A DNA stretch of 44,636 nucleotides from Tateyamaria sp. ANG-S1 (GTDB lineage Bacteria; Pseudomonadota; Alphaproteobacteria; Rhodobacterales; Rhodobacteraceae), in assembly GCF_000814025.1 (NCBI RefSeq), contig NZ_JWLL01000003.1, positions 829,639 through 874,274 of the forward strand. The letters are read 5' to 3'. Under the pieces are notes generated by a model. That model saw only the letters and a program-made list of their open reading frames with translations, made no database searches and was not told the origin of the DNA. Made by a program: the position numbers and the translations under genes. Positions 1 to 8,860 of the stretch are shown piece by piece. Every line of letters begins with the position of its first letter. The first letter of the stretch is position 1.

Positions 1-112
1 TAGCATAACGTGACCATTCTGTCATTCCGGGGCACTGATTTCATTGGACAATTTTGACCTACAGGCGTCCAAAATGGCCTTTAGCACAGATCAATTGGCC
101 ATCGAAAGTTCG

Positions 113-135
113 AAAAAAAGCCGCCCGCAGGCGGC
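113..135 (-). terminator. Rho-independent terminator after the TniQ-like gene
   Basis: A 6-bp GC stem (GCCGCC at 120-125 and GGCGGC at 130-135, loop CGCA) is followed on the minus strand by seven T residues (the A run at 113-119). It lies about 40 bases beyond the stop codon of the minus-strand gene ending at 177, which suits an intrinsic terminator for that gene. Confidence 0.8.
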
Positions 136-176
136 AATTTGGCAAATCGTTGGGCATTCACCCCGCTGTGGCCACT

Positions 177-794
177 TCACCCCATCCAGAACCGAATCTC
201 ATCGGACGCATCGGGCGGCGGATCTGCGATGCATGCCGTGATCTCATCCGGTGAGACCAAGACCGCTTCGAGCCCGTGGCAACCCTGTAGCCGAAACACC
301 GTTGGCAGGAATTGGCCAAATAGCATTTCGAGAATGGCCCGTAATGTGACCCGGGTTTTCTCCGCAGCTTTGGCAAGGTGGACGTGCGTTTCGGGAGGCT
401 CCTCCACAAGCGGGCCGACACCTTCGATGAACTTGAGCGTCCGTTGAACCGACCGTCCGTCGATCGACTTTCCCAGCTTGCTTTGCAGCTGACCGTGGTC
501 CTGTATTCTCGTCAGCTGTCCTAGCGAAATCAACTCAGCCACGATTGGACGTGATGCAGAGAGCATATCCGGCACCTGTGTCACCGGTACCGCGTGCTTT
601 GCCCTGTCGATTAAAACCTTTGCCTCGGCGTAGTCCGCGACCACATTCCGAGCGCTCTTCTGCTCTTCTCCATCCCCTATCACACCGGCGACACGTAGGA
701 CATTTTCCAGTGTCTTCGAATGCAATCCCTCGGCCTTTGCGATTGAGGCGATGCTTGACAACCGTGGATGTTCAACCGGTTTACCGTGAGGCAT
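177..794 (-). pseudogene. Probable 3' fragment of a TniQ-like transposition protein
   Basis: The 205-residue frame contains repeated helix-turn-helix-like stretches (about residues 10-40, and 70-115 with the pattern 'SRPIVAELISLGQL') resembling the C-terminal half of TniQ-family proteins of Tn7/Tn5053-type elements. I judge this by eye, so the family is tentative. TniQ proteins are usually 400-600 residues and carry an N-terminal zinc-finger domain, which is absent. The frame is closed by a stop two codons upstream of the ATG, and there is no properly spaced ribosome site: GAGG almost touches the ATG. Only 39 bases separate it from the next gene. I read it as a remnant cut off by recombination. 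A short intact gene of unknown function remains possible. Confidence 0.45.
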
Positions 795-833
795 TCCTCA
801 GAGGCGGACCCTTAAAGGTGTATTGTTCATCGT

Positions 834-1316
834 TCACCAGTGTCGCGTTCCAGGCCCGCCCTTTACGATCCCGGTCAGGTTACTCGTCTGCCATCCGCCG
901 TAGAAGTCGCCGGGCTGCGGTCGAACCACCTCTGCACCAACTGTGCAGACATCCATTCTATTTGCGTAGAATGCGACATAGCCCGCAAGACGTGAGAAAG
1001 CCGACGACGGTTTGTCGTAGGACCAGGCCGCAAGCTCTGCGACACGACCATCCGCGATGACATCGAAGTATCGAGCAATGCCTTTCCATTCACAGTAACT
1101 GCTGCCCTCCACCGGGACCAGCTGCGCCGAGATGTCATCCGGCGGTATGTAGTAAGTGGGAGCGTGGTGCGTTTCGAGCACCCGAAGAGCATTGCATGTG
1201 TCAACAATGACCTTGCTGTTGAGCACGACGGTTATGCCCTGCGGCACGGCTTCCAATGCCGGAGGGCGCGGGTAATCCTGTACATTTTCAAAGACCAGCG
1301 GGGGTGATTGCGTCAT
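834..1316 (-). CDS. DUF427 domain-containing protein
   Basis: The 160-residue protein has the hallmark of the DUF427 (NTP_transf_9-like) fold: the core 'YCEWKGIARYFDV' in the middle of the protein, followed by 'AAWSYDKPSS' and the C-terminal 'GDFYGGWQTSNLTG'. The function of the family is unknown. It is a soluble, single-domain protein with no signal peptide. I start at the ATG at 1316, because the upstream in-frame residues do not look conserved. It lies between a transposition-gene remnant and a DnaB-like ATPase, so its neighbours say little about its role. Confidence 0.8.
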   Translation of the reverse strand: MTQSPPLVFENVQDYPRPPALEAVPQGITVVLNSKVIVDTCNALRVLETHHAPTYYIPPDDISAQLVPVEGSSYCEWKGIARYFDVIADGRVAELAAWSYDKPSSAFSRLAGYVAFYANRMDVCTVGAEVVRPQPGDFYGGWQTSNLTGIVKGGPGTRHW

Positions 1317-1572
1317 GCTAAGCTTCCAACCCCAAACACCTTTGTGGCAACTAGTGCGTGGCAATCATGTTGCGAGGTGACCATGTCTGAGACGTGCAGT
1401 GTCAGCCGGTCTAACTGCCCAAACCAGCCATTCATTGGCTTGCCCCGAGCCGCAGTGCAGCTTCATCGAACCGGCCATTCGCCGCGCCTGGAAAATCTGG
1501 ACACGGTCGAAATGACAGATCGCTGACTTTGCGGACGTTCTTGAAAGGTCCGCAAAGCAGGTTCGACTATCG

Positions 1573-2286
1573 TTATGCCGCCGACTCTATCTGTGTTTTG
1601 CCGTCATGCAGGAAGCACCTTTTGTCGAACAACGACAGGTCGACAGGATTTGGCAGTCGAATGTCCTCAAGGGTCGGCATGGTACTAGACGATAGCTCAA
1701 AAGGGCGGTCGATCTGCGAAATCAGAACTACTACCGCTCCGCGTTCGATGGCACATTTCTTCAGCGCCCGGACCTGTTCTTCAAGCGGTGGATTGTTGCG
1801 CCTTTGATCCAAAAGCTGCAAGTAGTCAACAACCACGAACGCATGAGCCGGCATATTGCCGAGGCGTTCAATGATATGAGCCGCGCAGATATCATCTGAG
1901 GTATCAACGACGATTGGCTCGTCATGCTCCTTAGGATCCAAACCAAGTTTTTCATACCGATCCCACACATCCGCGTCATTGTAGTCCAGCGAGAAAACGT
2001 AGCCTTTGCGACTGTTTTTCTTAGCTAACGCAGCCAACTCTAACCCAAGAAGGGTCTTGCCGTGACCCGGACGCGCACCGATCAGCACCATGTCGCTTGA
2101 ATTGAGTTGGCTCATGATTTCCTTGGCGGGTGTCGCCTTGGAGTAGCTGGACGCCAAGTGGCTCCAGTCGCTGAAGCCTTCTTTGGCGGCAATTCGGTTG
2201 AGTGCTTGGTTGAGCTTTATGCCCTTATCACGTGCCAGCAATTTTGCTTGACGTTTCAGTGTGTAAATCGGCGATGAGAGTCTCAT
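1573..2286 (-). CDS. Orphan DnaB/RecA-like ATPase (putative helicase)
   Basis: The 237-residue protein carries a Walker A motif 'GARPGHGKT' (about residues 70-78), a Walker B-like 'VVVDYLQLLD' (about 150-160) and 'VVLISQID', as in the RecA-like C-terminal domain of DnaB replicative helicases. It lacks the DnaB N-terminal domain. Instead, residues 1-50 form a small helical module (KRQAKLLARDKG...AAKEGFSDWSHL) of a kind seen in small phage- or toxin-associated proteins. The start is well supported by AGGAGG six bases before the ATG. It is about half the usual DnaB length. It could be a helicase-like ATPase of an integrated element or a stand-alone regulator; no neighbour decides which. Confidence 0.75.
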   Translation of the reverse strand: MRLSSPIYTLKRQAKLLARDKGIKLNQALNRIAAKEGFSDWSHLASSYSKATPAKEIMSQLNSSDMVLIGARPGHGKTLLGLELAALAKKNSRKGYVFSLDYNDADVWDRYEKLGLDPKEHDEPIVVDTSDDICAAHIIERLGNMPAHAFVVVDYLQLLDQRRNNPPLEEQVRALKKCAIERGAVVVLISQIDRPFELSSSTMPTLEDIRLPNPVDLSLFDKRCFLHDGKTQIESAA

Positions 2287-2812
2287 CTTGAACCTCCTCT
2301 TACGAACGATAGCCGCAATCCCTCCTTATGCGCGTGCTCGAACAGGTTGGGTCCGAAATGGTATCGTTCCGCATGTAAAATGCTGCCCCAGTGGAGGGGG
2401 GAGGCCCGAGCAAAGCCGTAAAGCGAAGCTACCCCGAGCAACTAGAATACTCAATCCGATTTCAGTCGTTCGCTGCACCCCGACGAGTGCTCAAGTTGGG
2501 CTCGCTGCTGACCTTCGCCGCGTCTAGCACTCATGCCGCCTCGCAGCCCACTCATACCATTCTTCTTCGGAGGGCCATGCAACAGCGCGATTCATTAAAG
2601 GTGCCGTTGCTGTGGTGACAAGGGTGAACAGAACAATTTACACGTAGAATGACCACAGGTGTTTCTGGCGCTTAATGCGGCGCTACAGCAACTGTACAGC
2701 TTACCGCAGACGATTGATTTTATCGATTTTTGAAAGACAGCTCACGATAATACACCTAGTTGGAGCTTCAAAAATCCAGTTAGTATTGTACCAATACGAA
2801 GGATGGCTGCGG
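2287..2812. other. Intergenic stretch without a recognisable gene
   Basis: This 526-base stretch separates the divergent ATPase and DUF2218 genes. Short open frames occur on the plus strand but show no known motif, ribosome site or codon bias. I see no tRNA, repeat or clear terminator. It must contain the promoters of both flanking genes. Confidence 0.5.
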
Positions 2813-3103
2813 TTGCAAAGCGAAACGCTAATTCTCACGAAGCGGGCGGTACGTTACATGACCCAGATGAACGCGCATTTTGGGTCTCGTGTTCACGTCG
2901 TCATTCAAAACAACGCAAGCGAGATAAAGCTGCCTTTCGGCACCGCTTTGTTGACTGCATCTGACGATCAGCTTGAGGTGTGCGTTTCCGGAGATGTCGC
3001 CGAGATCGGGCGACTAGAAAGGGTAATCGGCAGTCATCTGGAGCGCTTCGCCTTTCGTGACAATCCAAAGATCCTTTGGCGACGCACTTACGACACTGAC
3101 TGA
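2813..3103 (+). CDS. DUF2218 domain-containing protein, TTG start
   Basis: The protein of about 96 residues matches the compact DUF2218 pattern: 'YMTQMNAHFGSRV', then 'EIKLPFGTALLTA', and a C-terminal 'VIGSHLERFAFRDNPKILW'. The function is unknown; the family is common in proteobacteria. The frame is open back to an ATG at 2675, but the extra N-terminus is basic, unlike DUF2218 members and probably untranslated. I therefore chose the TTG at 2813, which has GAAGGA nine bases upstream and gives the family's normal length of 90-100 residues. A hairpin terminator lies about 120 bases downstream. Confidence 0.7.
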   Translation: MQSETLILTKRAVRYMTQMNAHFGSRVHVVIQNNASEIKLPFGTALLTASDDQLEVCVSGDVAEIGRLERVIGSHLERFAFRDNPKILWRRTYDTD

Positions 3104-3223
3104 CCAAAGGAACATGCCACCCAACTGGTCAACTGGCGCAGCGAGCAGGCTATCCCTGGGCTGAGGCCGATTTTTAAGAGCGCAATTTCGAGCAACTCAG
3201 CCTGCCACAAGACATATGAAAAG

Positions 3224-3253
3224 AGGCGCACGTCTGGCGCGCGCGCCTTTTTT
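3224..3253 (+). terminator. Hairpin terminator with T6 tract
   Basis: AGGCGC (3224-3229) pairs with GCGCCT (3243-3248) and is followed directly by six T residues. It lies between the convergent DUF2218 gene and the exported-protein gene, and would best end transcription of the former. Read on the minus strand it also ends in a shorter T run, so it may act in both directions. Confidence 0.65.
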
Positions 3254-3274
3254 ATGTGAGTGGTGGACGGCGGT

Positions 3275-4153
3275 TCACTCTTCGGTGATAGGGCGAAGGA
3301 TTGTGAAGACTTCACCCCGTTCGAGTAAGCCTGACATGGTGAATGCAAATTGGCCGATGTCCTGGCCTGACAAAGCTGTCATCACATCACCGGTGGGAGC
3401 ATATCTGATGGCCAATGGCTGGTAGGTTGTCGGATCGGCATTGAACAACAGCCGTTGAGAATTCGGCACGGATGTGTCCGACATCGCCATTCCGAAGGGC
3501 CCATCGGTATACCAAACCGCGCGTTCTGAGGTCGTTATGTCGTTCTCACCAAATTCGCAGCCATCCGTGGTTGACGTGCCAGGGTCACGCACAGCCCCCG
3601 TAAAGCTGAACGCCAAATCTTCAGGCTGCGTCACGCTGCCAGCAACAGTGATCATCTCGCACGTCTCGGGATTTGGATCCTCATAGGTGAAGGCAATGTC
3701 TTCGACATAGTGAACTCCGTCGATCCCCGCCTTAGTCATCGCCTCCGCCAGGGGCTCAAAACTGGTCAAGGTGTTGTACGCATAGGCATGGTATTCGGTA
3801 ACATTCTCGGAGCCTTCGAGATAGGGGTTTGCATCCAGCTGCACAGGGGGAAGGACAGCCGCCCCAAGTTGATAGACAACGTGGCGACCGCCTTCGGCGG
3901 TTGTGCCATCCTCGGAGGTGATTGAGATGCTTTCGCAGGTGATCGCACGCACCTGAGCGGTCACGCCATTGTCTTGGACATCAAGTTGGTAATCGGCCGG
4001 AACGACCTGCCGGGCGGTTTCTTCAGTGATGAAATAGGCACCGATAAACTCATGACAGGGGCCGAATTCGATGGTGCTTTGCACGGGCGCATCTTGCGCT
4101 TGGGATGCCCCTGCGATGAGAACGGGTGAAATCAGAAGTAGCCGGCGAAGCAT
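3275..4153 (-). CDS. Exported protein of unknown function
   Basis: The 292-residue protein begins with a signal peptide (basic start, hydrophobic core 'LLLISPVLIAGAS', cleavage near 'AQA/QDA'), so it should be periplasmic or secreted. The mature part starts 'FGPCHEFIGAYFITEETARQVVPADYQL' in two overlapping runs, and contains several acidic stretches and a few cysteines. The 'VPADYQL' region faintly recalls acetoacetate-decarboxylase-like folds, but I would not assign that. I preferred the ATG at 4153 over the one at 4159, because AGAGG lies eight bases before the former and only two before the latter. It has no obvious operon partner. Confidence 0.65.
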   Translation of the reverse strand: MLRRLLLISPVLIAGASQAQDAPVQSTIEFGPCHEFIGAYFITEETARQVVPADYQLDVQDNGVTAQVRAITCESISITSEDGTTAEGGRHVVYQLGAAVLPPVQLDANPYLEGSENVTEYHAYAYNTLTSFEPLAEAMTKAGIDGVHYVEDIAFTYEDPNPETCEMITVAGSVTQPEDLAFSFTGAVRDPGTSTTDGCEFGENDITTSERAVWYTDGPFGMAMSDTSVPNSQRLLFNADPTTYQPLAIRYAPTGDVMTALSGQDIGQFAFTMSGLLERGEVFTILRPITEE

Positions 4154-4359
4154 GGTCATGTCCTCTCGATTTGATGGATGCTGGCGTGTGGGCCGCCAGT
4201 ATGCTTCCCCAAACGTAAAGTCGTTGCCACGTCGATTTGAGCGCCAAAACATCGAAGGGTAGGTTCGAAAAACTTCAGGTTCGGCGCGCCCATTCCTTGA
4301 CTAGTCTCCCTGTCAGCTTGGCTCTGACTGGGCACCGGCAAGTTTGGGACAACGCGCGA

Positions 4360-4941
4360 ATGAAGACATCACGCCTCGAAGCGCTAAGCGACGGCGTGAT
4401 CGCCATCATCATCACGATCATGGTGCTGCAGTTCGAGGTTCCAGACGCGCCGACGCTGGGCGCGCTCTTTGGATTGATGCCCACCTTTCTGAGCTATGCG
4501 ATCAGCTGTGTTTTTGTCGGCATCTATTGGCACAACCATCATGTCCTGTTGCACAGTGTCGAACGGGTCTCGGCGTCGCAGCTGTGGCTCAACCTTAACT
4601 TCCTGTTTTGGCTGTCGCTTCTACCGTTCGCGACGGCCTGGATGGACAAACATGTTTTTTCTTCGGTGCCCGTGGCACTTTATGGATCTGTGATGTCGCT
4701 CTGTTCCGTCGCCTACGTTCTGCTGCGCCAAGCCGTTTTCCGGAATGCCGCAGGAAGGAAATCGCCGCACTTGGACCGCTCCAAGACAAAAGCCTTGGTT
4801 GGTTCGATGAGCTTGCAGTCACTTGGGGTTCTACTTGCGGTCGTCGCCCCTGTTCCCGCGATCGTCGTCTATGTCGCTTCGCTAGGGCCATGGCTTTTCC
4901 CTGACCGCGCCGCACCCGGCGTGTATCGCGGTCAGGGATAG
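4360..4941 (+). CDS. TMEM175-family (DUF1211) potassium-channel-like membrane protein
   Basis: The N-terminus 'RLEALSDGVIAIIITIMVL' corresponds to the first pore helix of TMEM175/DUF1211 proteins (consensus R-F-S-D-G). The 193 residues hold about five to six membrane segments, including 'LPTFLSYAISCVFVGIYWHNHH' read in two overlapping parts and 'LWLNLNFLFWLSLLPFATAW', again as in the family. Known bacterial members form potassium-permeable channels. The start at 4360 is set by the family N-terminus; upstream in-frame residues are unlike it. The gene converges on iorB with 13 bases between stop codons. Confidence 0.85.
   Translation: MKTSRLEALSDGVIAIIITIMVLQFEVPDAPTLGALFGLMPTFLSYAISCVFVGIYWHNHHVLLHSVERVSASQLWLNLNFLFWLSLLPFATAWMDKHVFSSVPVALYGSVMSLCSVAYVLLRQAVFRNAAGRKSPHLDRSKTKALVGSMSLQSLGVLLAVVAPVPAIVVYVASLGPWLFPDRAAPGVYRGQG
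4899..4937. repeat. Long inverted repeat between convergent genes
   Basis: CCCTGACCGCG (4899-4909) is perfectly repeated in inverse at 4927-4937 (CGCGGTCAGGG) with a 17-base loop. It overlaps the 3' end of the TMEM175 gene and precedes the iorB stop at 4955, so it sits where a bidirectional terminator would be. Neither side has a clean T run, so the termination role is inferred from position. Confidence 0.5.
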
Positions 4942-4954
4942 GACAGATGCGGGC

Positions 4955-7150
4955 TCAGGCCTTTAGCGCTTCGAGGATCCGGTCCTGTGTCATTGGGGCA
5001 TGGCGAAGCCGTTTGCCCGTGGCGCTATAGATCGCATTCGCCAAGGCTGCGGCGACGGCTTCTGTTCCAAAATCACCCACCCCTTCTGGGGCTTCGGTCG
5101 AGGGCATGAACACCACATCAATCGGCGGAATATCCGCCATCTTCAACACATTGTAGTTGTAGAAGTTCTGCTGATCGACCTGGCCGTTCGTGAAAGTGAT
5201 CCTTTCGGACAGCGAATTGCTGAGATGGAAGATCAACCCGCCGACAACCTGGTTTTCAGCATTATCGGGATGCACGACCACGCCCACATCTGTGGCGCAC
5301 CAAATATGTTTGAGATTTACGGCGCCGCTGCCCTCATCCAAATCAAGCTCGACGGCGATGGCCATCCGACCTTCGGTGAAACAGAGGCCAAGGCCCGGCC
5401 GTCCATCCCAGTTCGACATCTCTGCGATCTTGTCGAGCACGGCGAGGCCACGTTCATTGCCTTGGGTCAGACCGCGCCGAAACTCCAGCGGGTCGGTTCC
5501 AGTCTCCGCTGCGACCTCGTCAAAAAACGACTCCATTGCGAAGACATTGGCAAAGGCCCCGACCCCGCGCATGGGCGAGACTCGCACGTCGGATTCCACC
5601 CGAAGGATCTCCGCCTTGTACTTGGCGTAGGTGTAGCTCGGAAACAGCCCCGGCGTGGTGATTACTGGGAACCCGTTGCCCGAGCGAAGCCGGTATTGGT
5701 CGGCCATCCGGAGCGGTGTGTCGCTGGCCACCCGGTGGTAGAACGACGCAACTGTGCCATCTGCGTCTTCCACCGCCTGAATGTGATGCGCGGTGATGGG
5801 GCGGAAGCGCCCGGCATGGACATCACTTTCCCGGCTCCAGATCGACTTGACCGGCGCACCGTGGATCTGCGACAGGCGCACCGCATCAAGCGCCCAATCG
5901 TGATCCATGGCCGCACGTCTGCCAAAAGCGCCGCCGAGATAGCTGCGGTGCAACGTGATGTCCTCAGGCGCGATGCTTAACGCATCCCCTATGGCGCGCG
6001 TGAGATGACTGGGGGTCTGTGTGCCTGCCCAGAGCTCGACCTTAGCACCGCCTTCCGTTACGTTGGCAACAGCGTTCAAGGGCTCGATCTGGGCGTGGTA
6101 CATAAAATCGGTTTTGTAGGTGCGCGCGTGAACCTTTACCGCATCTGCAATGATAGGCGCGAAATCCGTGGCTGGCGCGCCGACCATGGCCATCACGTCC
6201 ATGCCTTCTATCGCCATATCTTCGGCGGTTTCGGCCAGCGCGTCCAGCGCGCCGTCGCTACTATACTCAGCGTCCGTTTCTGCCCGGCTCCATTCGACCT
6301 CGAGCAAGTCTTCCCCCGCCAGAGCGGCTTCATAGGTCGAGGCGACGATTGCAACGGCGTCGGGCAAGCGGGTGACCGCAACGACATTGGGCAGCGCCAG
6401 CACTTCAGCCTCGTTAGGGACATTGAGTGGAACGCGGTTGATGAAACAGGTGCGTTTGACCGTCGCGTACAGCATGCCGGGCAGCGCCACATCGATGCTG
6501 TAAAGCGTATCTTCGCCATGGACCTTTGCGGGTGTGTCGCGCCGCTGAAGATCGGGATTGCCGATCAGGCGGAACGTCGCGGGGTCCTTCAAATCGTCTT
6601 CCGTGACCTCGGGCAATTCCTCAGGCGTGCCGATGCTGGCCGCAACCTCGCCAAAGCCGAGCGACTGACCGGACGCCGCATGGACCACCATCCCGGGCTC
6701 AGTGGTCAGTTCACCAACCGGCACTGACAACATATCCGCCGCACCCGCCAATAAGACCTTTCGGATTTGTGCACCAGTCTGACGCAATTGGTCGTAAAAC
6801 CCACTCACGGCAGAACTGCCCGCCGTGAGCATGATACCGTAGTGCCAGAAGGTTGGGTTTGCATAGGTCTGGTCATCGACGGGCGAGAAATCCACCGCCA
6901 CCTTGTCCCAATCCGCATCCATTTCTTCGGCCACGATGATCGGGATTGCGGTCAATGAGCCGTTGCCCATCTCCGAGGCGGGAGAGACGATCTTGACCGT
7001 TCCATCAGAAAGGATTTCGACAAAGGCGGTGCTTAGGCGTTTCTCTGCCTCGGATTGCGCGAGCCCCGGTTTCGCGACGCTGAACGTAAAGAGCAGACCG
7101 GCTCCAGCCTGCAAGAACCCGCGACGTGACAGTTTTGCTGCATTGTTCAT
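4955..7150 (-). CDS. Molybdenum hydroxylase large subunit (isoquinoline 1-oxidoreductase beta type)
   Basis: The 731-residue protein binds the molybdenum cytosine dinucleotide cofactor and is the catalytic subunit of a two-subunit, FAD-free hydroxylase of the IorAB/aldehyde-dehydrogenase type. It begins with a twin-arginine signal ('SRRGFLQAGAGLLFTFSVA'), so the enzyme should be exported folded to the periplasm. Typical motifs are visible: 'YLGGAFGRR' for cofactor binding and 'SPMRGVGAF'. In the C-terminal active-site loop, where most relatives read GVGE-P-G, this protein reads 'GVGDFGTEAV' (Asp near residue 693). The ATG at 7150 is preceded by AAGGAGG at seven bases and overlaps the iorA stop by one base, indicating translational coupling. 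The physiological substrate (an N-heterocycle or an aldehyde) cannot be read from the sequence. Confidence 0.85.
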   Translation of the reverse strand: MNNAAKLSRRGFLQAGAGLLFTFSVAKPGLAQSEAEKRLSTAFVEILSDGTVKIVSPASEMGNGSLTAIPIIVAEEMDADWDKVAVDFSPVDDQTYANPTFWHYGIMLTAGSSAVSGFYDQLRQTGAQIRKVLLAGAADMLSVPVGELTTEPGMVVHAASGQSLGFGEVAASIGTPEELPEVTEDDLKDPATFRLIGNPDLQRRDTPAKVHGEDTLYSIDVALPGMLYATVKRTCFINRVPLNVPNEAEVLALPNVVAVTRLPDAVAIVASTYEAALAGEDLLEVEWSRAETDAEYSSDGALDALAETAEDMAIEGMDVMAMVGAPATDFAPIIADAVKVHARTYKTDFMYHAQIEPLNAVANVTEGGAKVELWAGTQTPSHLTRAIGDALSIAPEDITLHRSYLGGAFGRRAAMDHDWALDAVRLSQIHGAPVKSIWSRESDVHAGRFRPITAHHIQAVEDADGTVASFYHRVASDTPLRMADQYRLRSGNGFPVITTPGLFPSYTYAKYKAEILRVESDVRVSPMRGVGAFANVFAMESFFDEVAAETGTDPLEFRRGLTQGNERGLAVLDKIAEMSNWDGRPGLGLCFTEGRMAIAVELDLDEGSGAVNLKHIWCATDVGVVVHPDNAENQVVGGLIFHLSNSLSERITFTNGQVDQQNFYNYNVLKMADIPPIDVVFMPSTEAPEGVGDFGTEAVAAALANAIYSATGKRLRHAPMTQDRILEALKA

Positions 7151-7605
7151 CAAATCACCTCCTTCGCAGCGCGTTGAATGGCTTTGATGATCCGCGGATA
7201 GGTGCCGCAGCGGCAGATATTGGTCATGTGCTCCGCAATCTCTTCCTCACTCGGTTCAGGATTGCTGGCCAAAAGACTGGCCGCATTCATGATCATGCCC
7301 GGCTGGCAATAGCCACATTGCGGCACCTGCTCCGCAGTCCAAGCTGCCTTCAAGGCAGCGCCGAGCTTATCTGTCATCCCTTCAATTGTTTCGACATTCG
7401 TGCCTTCGAGCGCGTCTGCCGGAACCTGACAGGCATGCACAGCCTTGCCATTGAGATGCACGATACACGCACCACACTGGGCCACGCCGCAACCGAATTT
7501 AGTGCCTTTCAGGCCCAGATGATCTCGGACAATCCAGAGCAAGGGCGTATCCGGTTCGACATCAATCGATACCGGCTGCTCGTTGATTACAAAGTTTGCC
7601 TTCAT
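7150..7605 (-). CDS. Molybdenum hydroxylase [2Fe-2S] subunit (isoquinoline 1-oxidoreductase alpha type)
   Basis: The 151-residue electron-transfer subunit has the two cluster motifs of the xanthine oxidase family: the plant-ferredoxin set 'GCGVAQCGAC' with the later 'HAC' (N-terminal half), and 'CGYCQPG' with 'CRCGTYPRI' (C-terminal half). It passes electrons from the molybdenum subunit encoded immediately downstream. It has no signal of its own and is presumably carried to the periplasm with the Tat-signal-bearing partner. The start at 7605 agrees with the family N-terminus (M-K-A-N-F-V-I-N). A separate cytochrome or quinone acceptor is not encoded next to it. Confidence 0.9.
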   Translation of the reverse strand: MKANFVINEQPVSIDVEPDTPLLWIVRDHLGLKGTKFGCGVAQCGACIVHLNGKAVHACQVPADALEGTNVETIEGMTDKLGAALKAAWTAEQVPQCGYCQPGMIMNAASLLASNPEPSEEEIAEHMTNICRCGTYPRIIKAIQRAAKEVI

Positions 7606-7672
7606 TCTGCTTTGCCTTTCTATTGTGGGGTCAACAGATATCGCCAACCCATGGGTGACCGTGGATCGACCT

Positions 7673-8860
7673 TCAAAAGGTGACTTGCAGCCCAACTTCA
7701 TAGGAGACCGCATCGCGCGGCGGCGCACCGTTTGCCCCGCGCCCAGCTGTCACTGAGTCAAATCCGGTAAATTGGTCTGAGAAGCCGCTATCGACCCCGA
7801 CCAGAAGCTGCAGACGCTCGTTCAGGTCGAAGCTGCTTTCGACGGCCCAATCCGCATCTTGGTCCGTTGCGATGGAAGTCGACCAGCCAGAGCCGCCAAA
7901 GTTAATTTGGATGACGTAGCGGTCAAAATCTGAAAACGGAAACCGCTCACCGGCTGGGTCTAAGCCTTGATAAGACAGCCCAATACCTTTGAAACTACCG
8001 AGGTTTGGTGGTGACCAGTTTGCCGATAGAAGTGTTCTAGAAGATCCTTTGACGCCGTCTCCTCCGGCGCCCTGAACCTCATGACTTGCAACCAGCATCA
8101 AGTTGTATGTGCGCCATGGGACAACTGCGCGATACAGCATGTCGTTGAGGTCATTTAGGCTTAGCGAGAACTGTCCGAGATCTGTTTTTGCCGTGCCGCC
8201 AAGCTCCCACGTTGCGCCCTGGATGCTATTAAAAGGTGGCGTATCCGGCAGCGATCTGCCCTGCCAAGTGGTGTATTTTCCGCCCGGGTTCCAGAAAGCG
8301 TCGAACGTGAAGAAGCTGCTGTCCAGAGTGTATCGCAGATAGTTTGCGGTCGGGGTATTGAACGAACCGGCGTCGCCCACACAGCGCATACGTGATGGCA
8401 GGCCATCATGAACCGCGTCGTCGCCCCCTTGGTAAAAGTTGTTTTGCCCATCATCCAAGATGTCGCCATCGATGAACGTCACATCGAGCGGGGTGCATCG
8501 GTTTTCGGATGTGAATGAGAGACGACCGTAGGCCCCTGTATCAAGGTAGAGCGTGAAGTCGTCTAAGATGGATGCGCGTGGTAAGTGCAGATCACTGACA
8601 CCAAAATCCAGATCCAGGTCCAGACCGATCGTTGATGCGGCGACTGGCTGCGACCACTTCAGCGATAGATCAACGATCCCAAAGGCCCCTTGCACTGGCT
8701 GGTCTTCAAATCCACGTTGTTGATATCCCGATGAAAATCCAAACGTTGCGGAACCCGACACCTCTATATCTGCCGAGGCTGGCGAGGACACAACGCAAAG
8801 CATCGCGACCAACCCGGAAAGACTGGTACGTCTTGCGCTGTACGGAGGCCAGTTAGTCAC
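7673..8860 (-). CDS. Outer-membrane porin-like protein (TorF-type)
   Basis: The protein of about 395 residues has a signal peptide ('RRTSLSGLVAMLCVVSSPASA', cleaved before 'DIEVSG') and a mature part of alternating polar and aromatic beta strands ending in phenylalanine ('YEVGLQVTF'). That ending is typical of outer-membrane barrels. The first strands, 'SGSATFGFSSGYQQRGF', resemble TorF-family putative porins. I chose the GTG at 8860, which overlaps the stop of the upstream SDR gene and gives a normal signal peptide; an ATG at 8884 is the alternative, and neither has a strong ribosome site. Lying between the SDR and iorA genes, it may let the cluster's substrate into the periplasm where the Tat-exported hydroxylase would act. 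Confidence 0.7.
   Translation of the reverse strand: MTNWPPYSARRTSLSGLVAMLCVVSSPASADIEVSGSATFGFSSGYQQRGFEDQPVQGAFGIVDLSLKWSQPVAASTIGLDLDLDFGVSDLHLPRASILDDFTLYLDTGAYGRLSFTSENRCTPLDVTFIDGDILDDGQNNFYQGGDDAVHDGLPSRMRCVGDAGSFNTPTANYLRYTLDSSFFTFDAFWNPGGKYTTWQGRSLPDTPPFNSIQGATWELGGTAKTDLGQFSLSLNDLNDMLYRAVVPWRTYNLMLVASHEVQGAGGDGVKGSSRTLLSANWSPPNLGSFKGIGLSYQGLDPAGERFPFSDFDRYVIQINFGGSGWSTSIATDQDADWAVESSFDLNERLQLLVGVDSGFSDQFTGFDSVTAGRGANGAPPRDAVSYEVGLQVTF

Noticed and set aside
2675..2812. N-terminal extension of the DUF2218 frame back to an ATG at 2675
   Set aside because: The added residues are basic and unlike the family, and no ribosome site precedes that ATG. The TTG at 2813 has a good site and gives the normal length.
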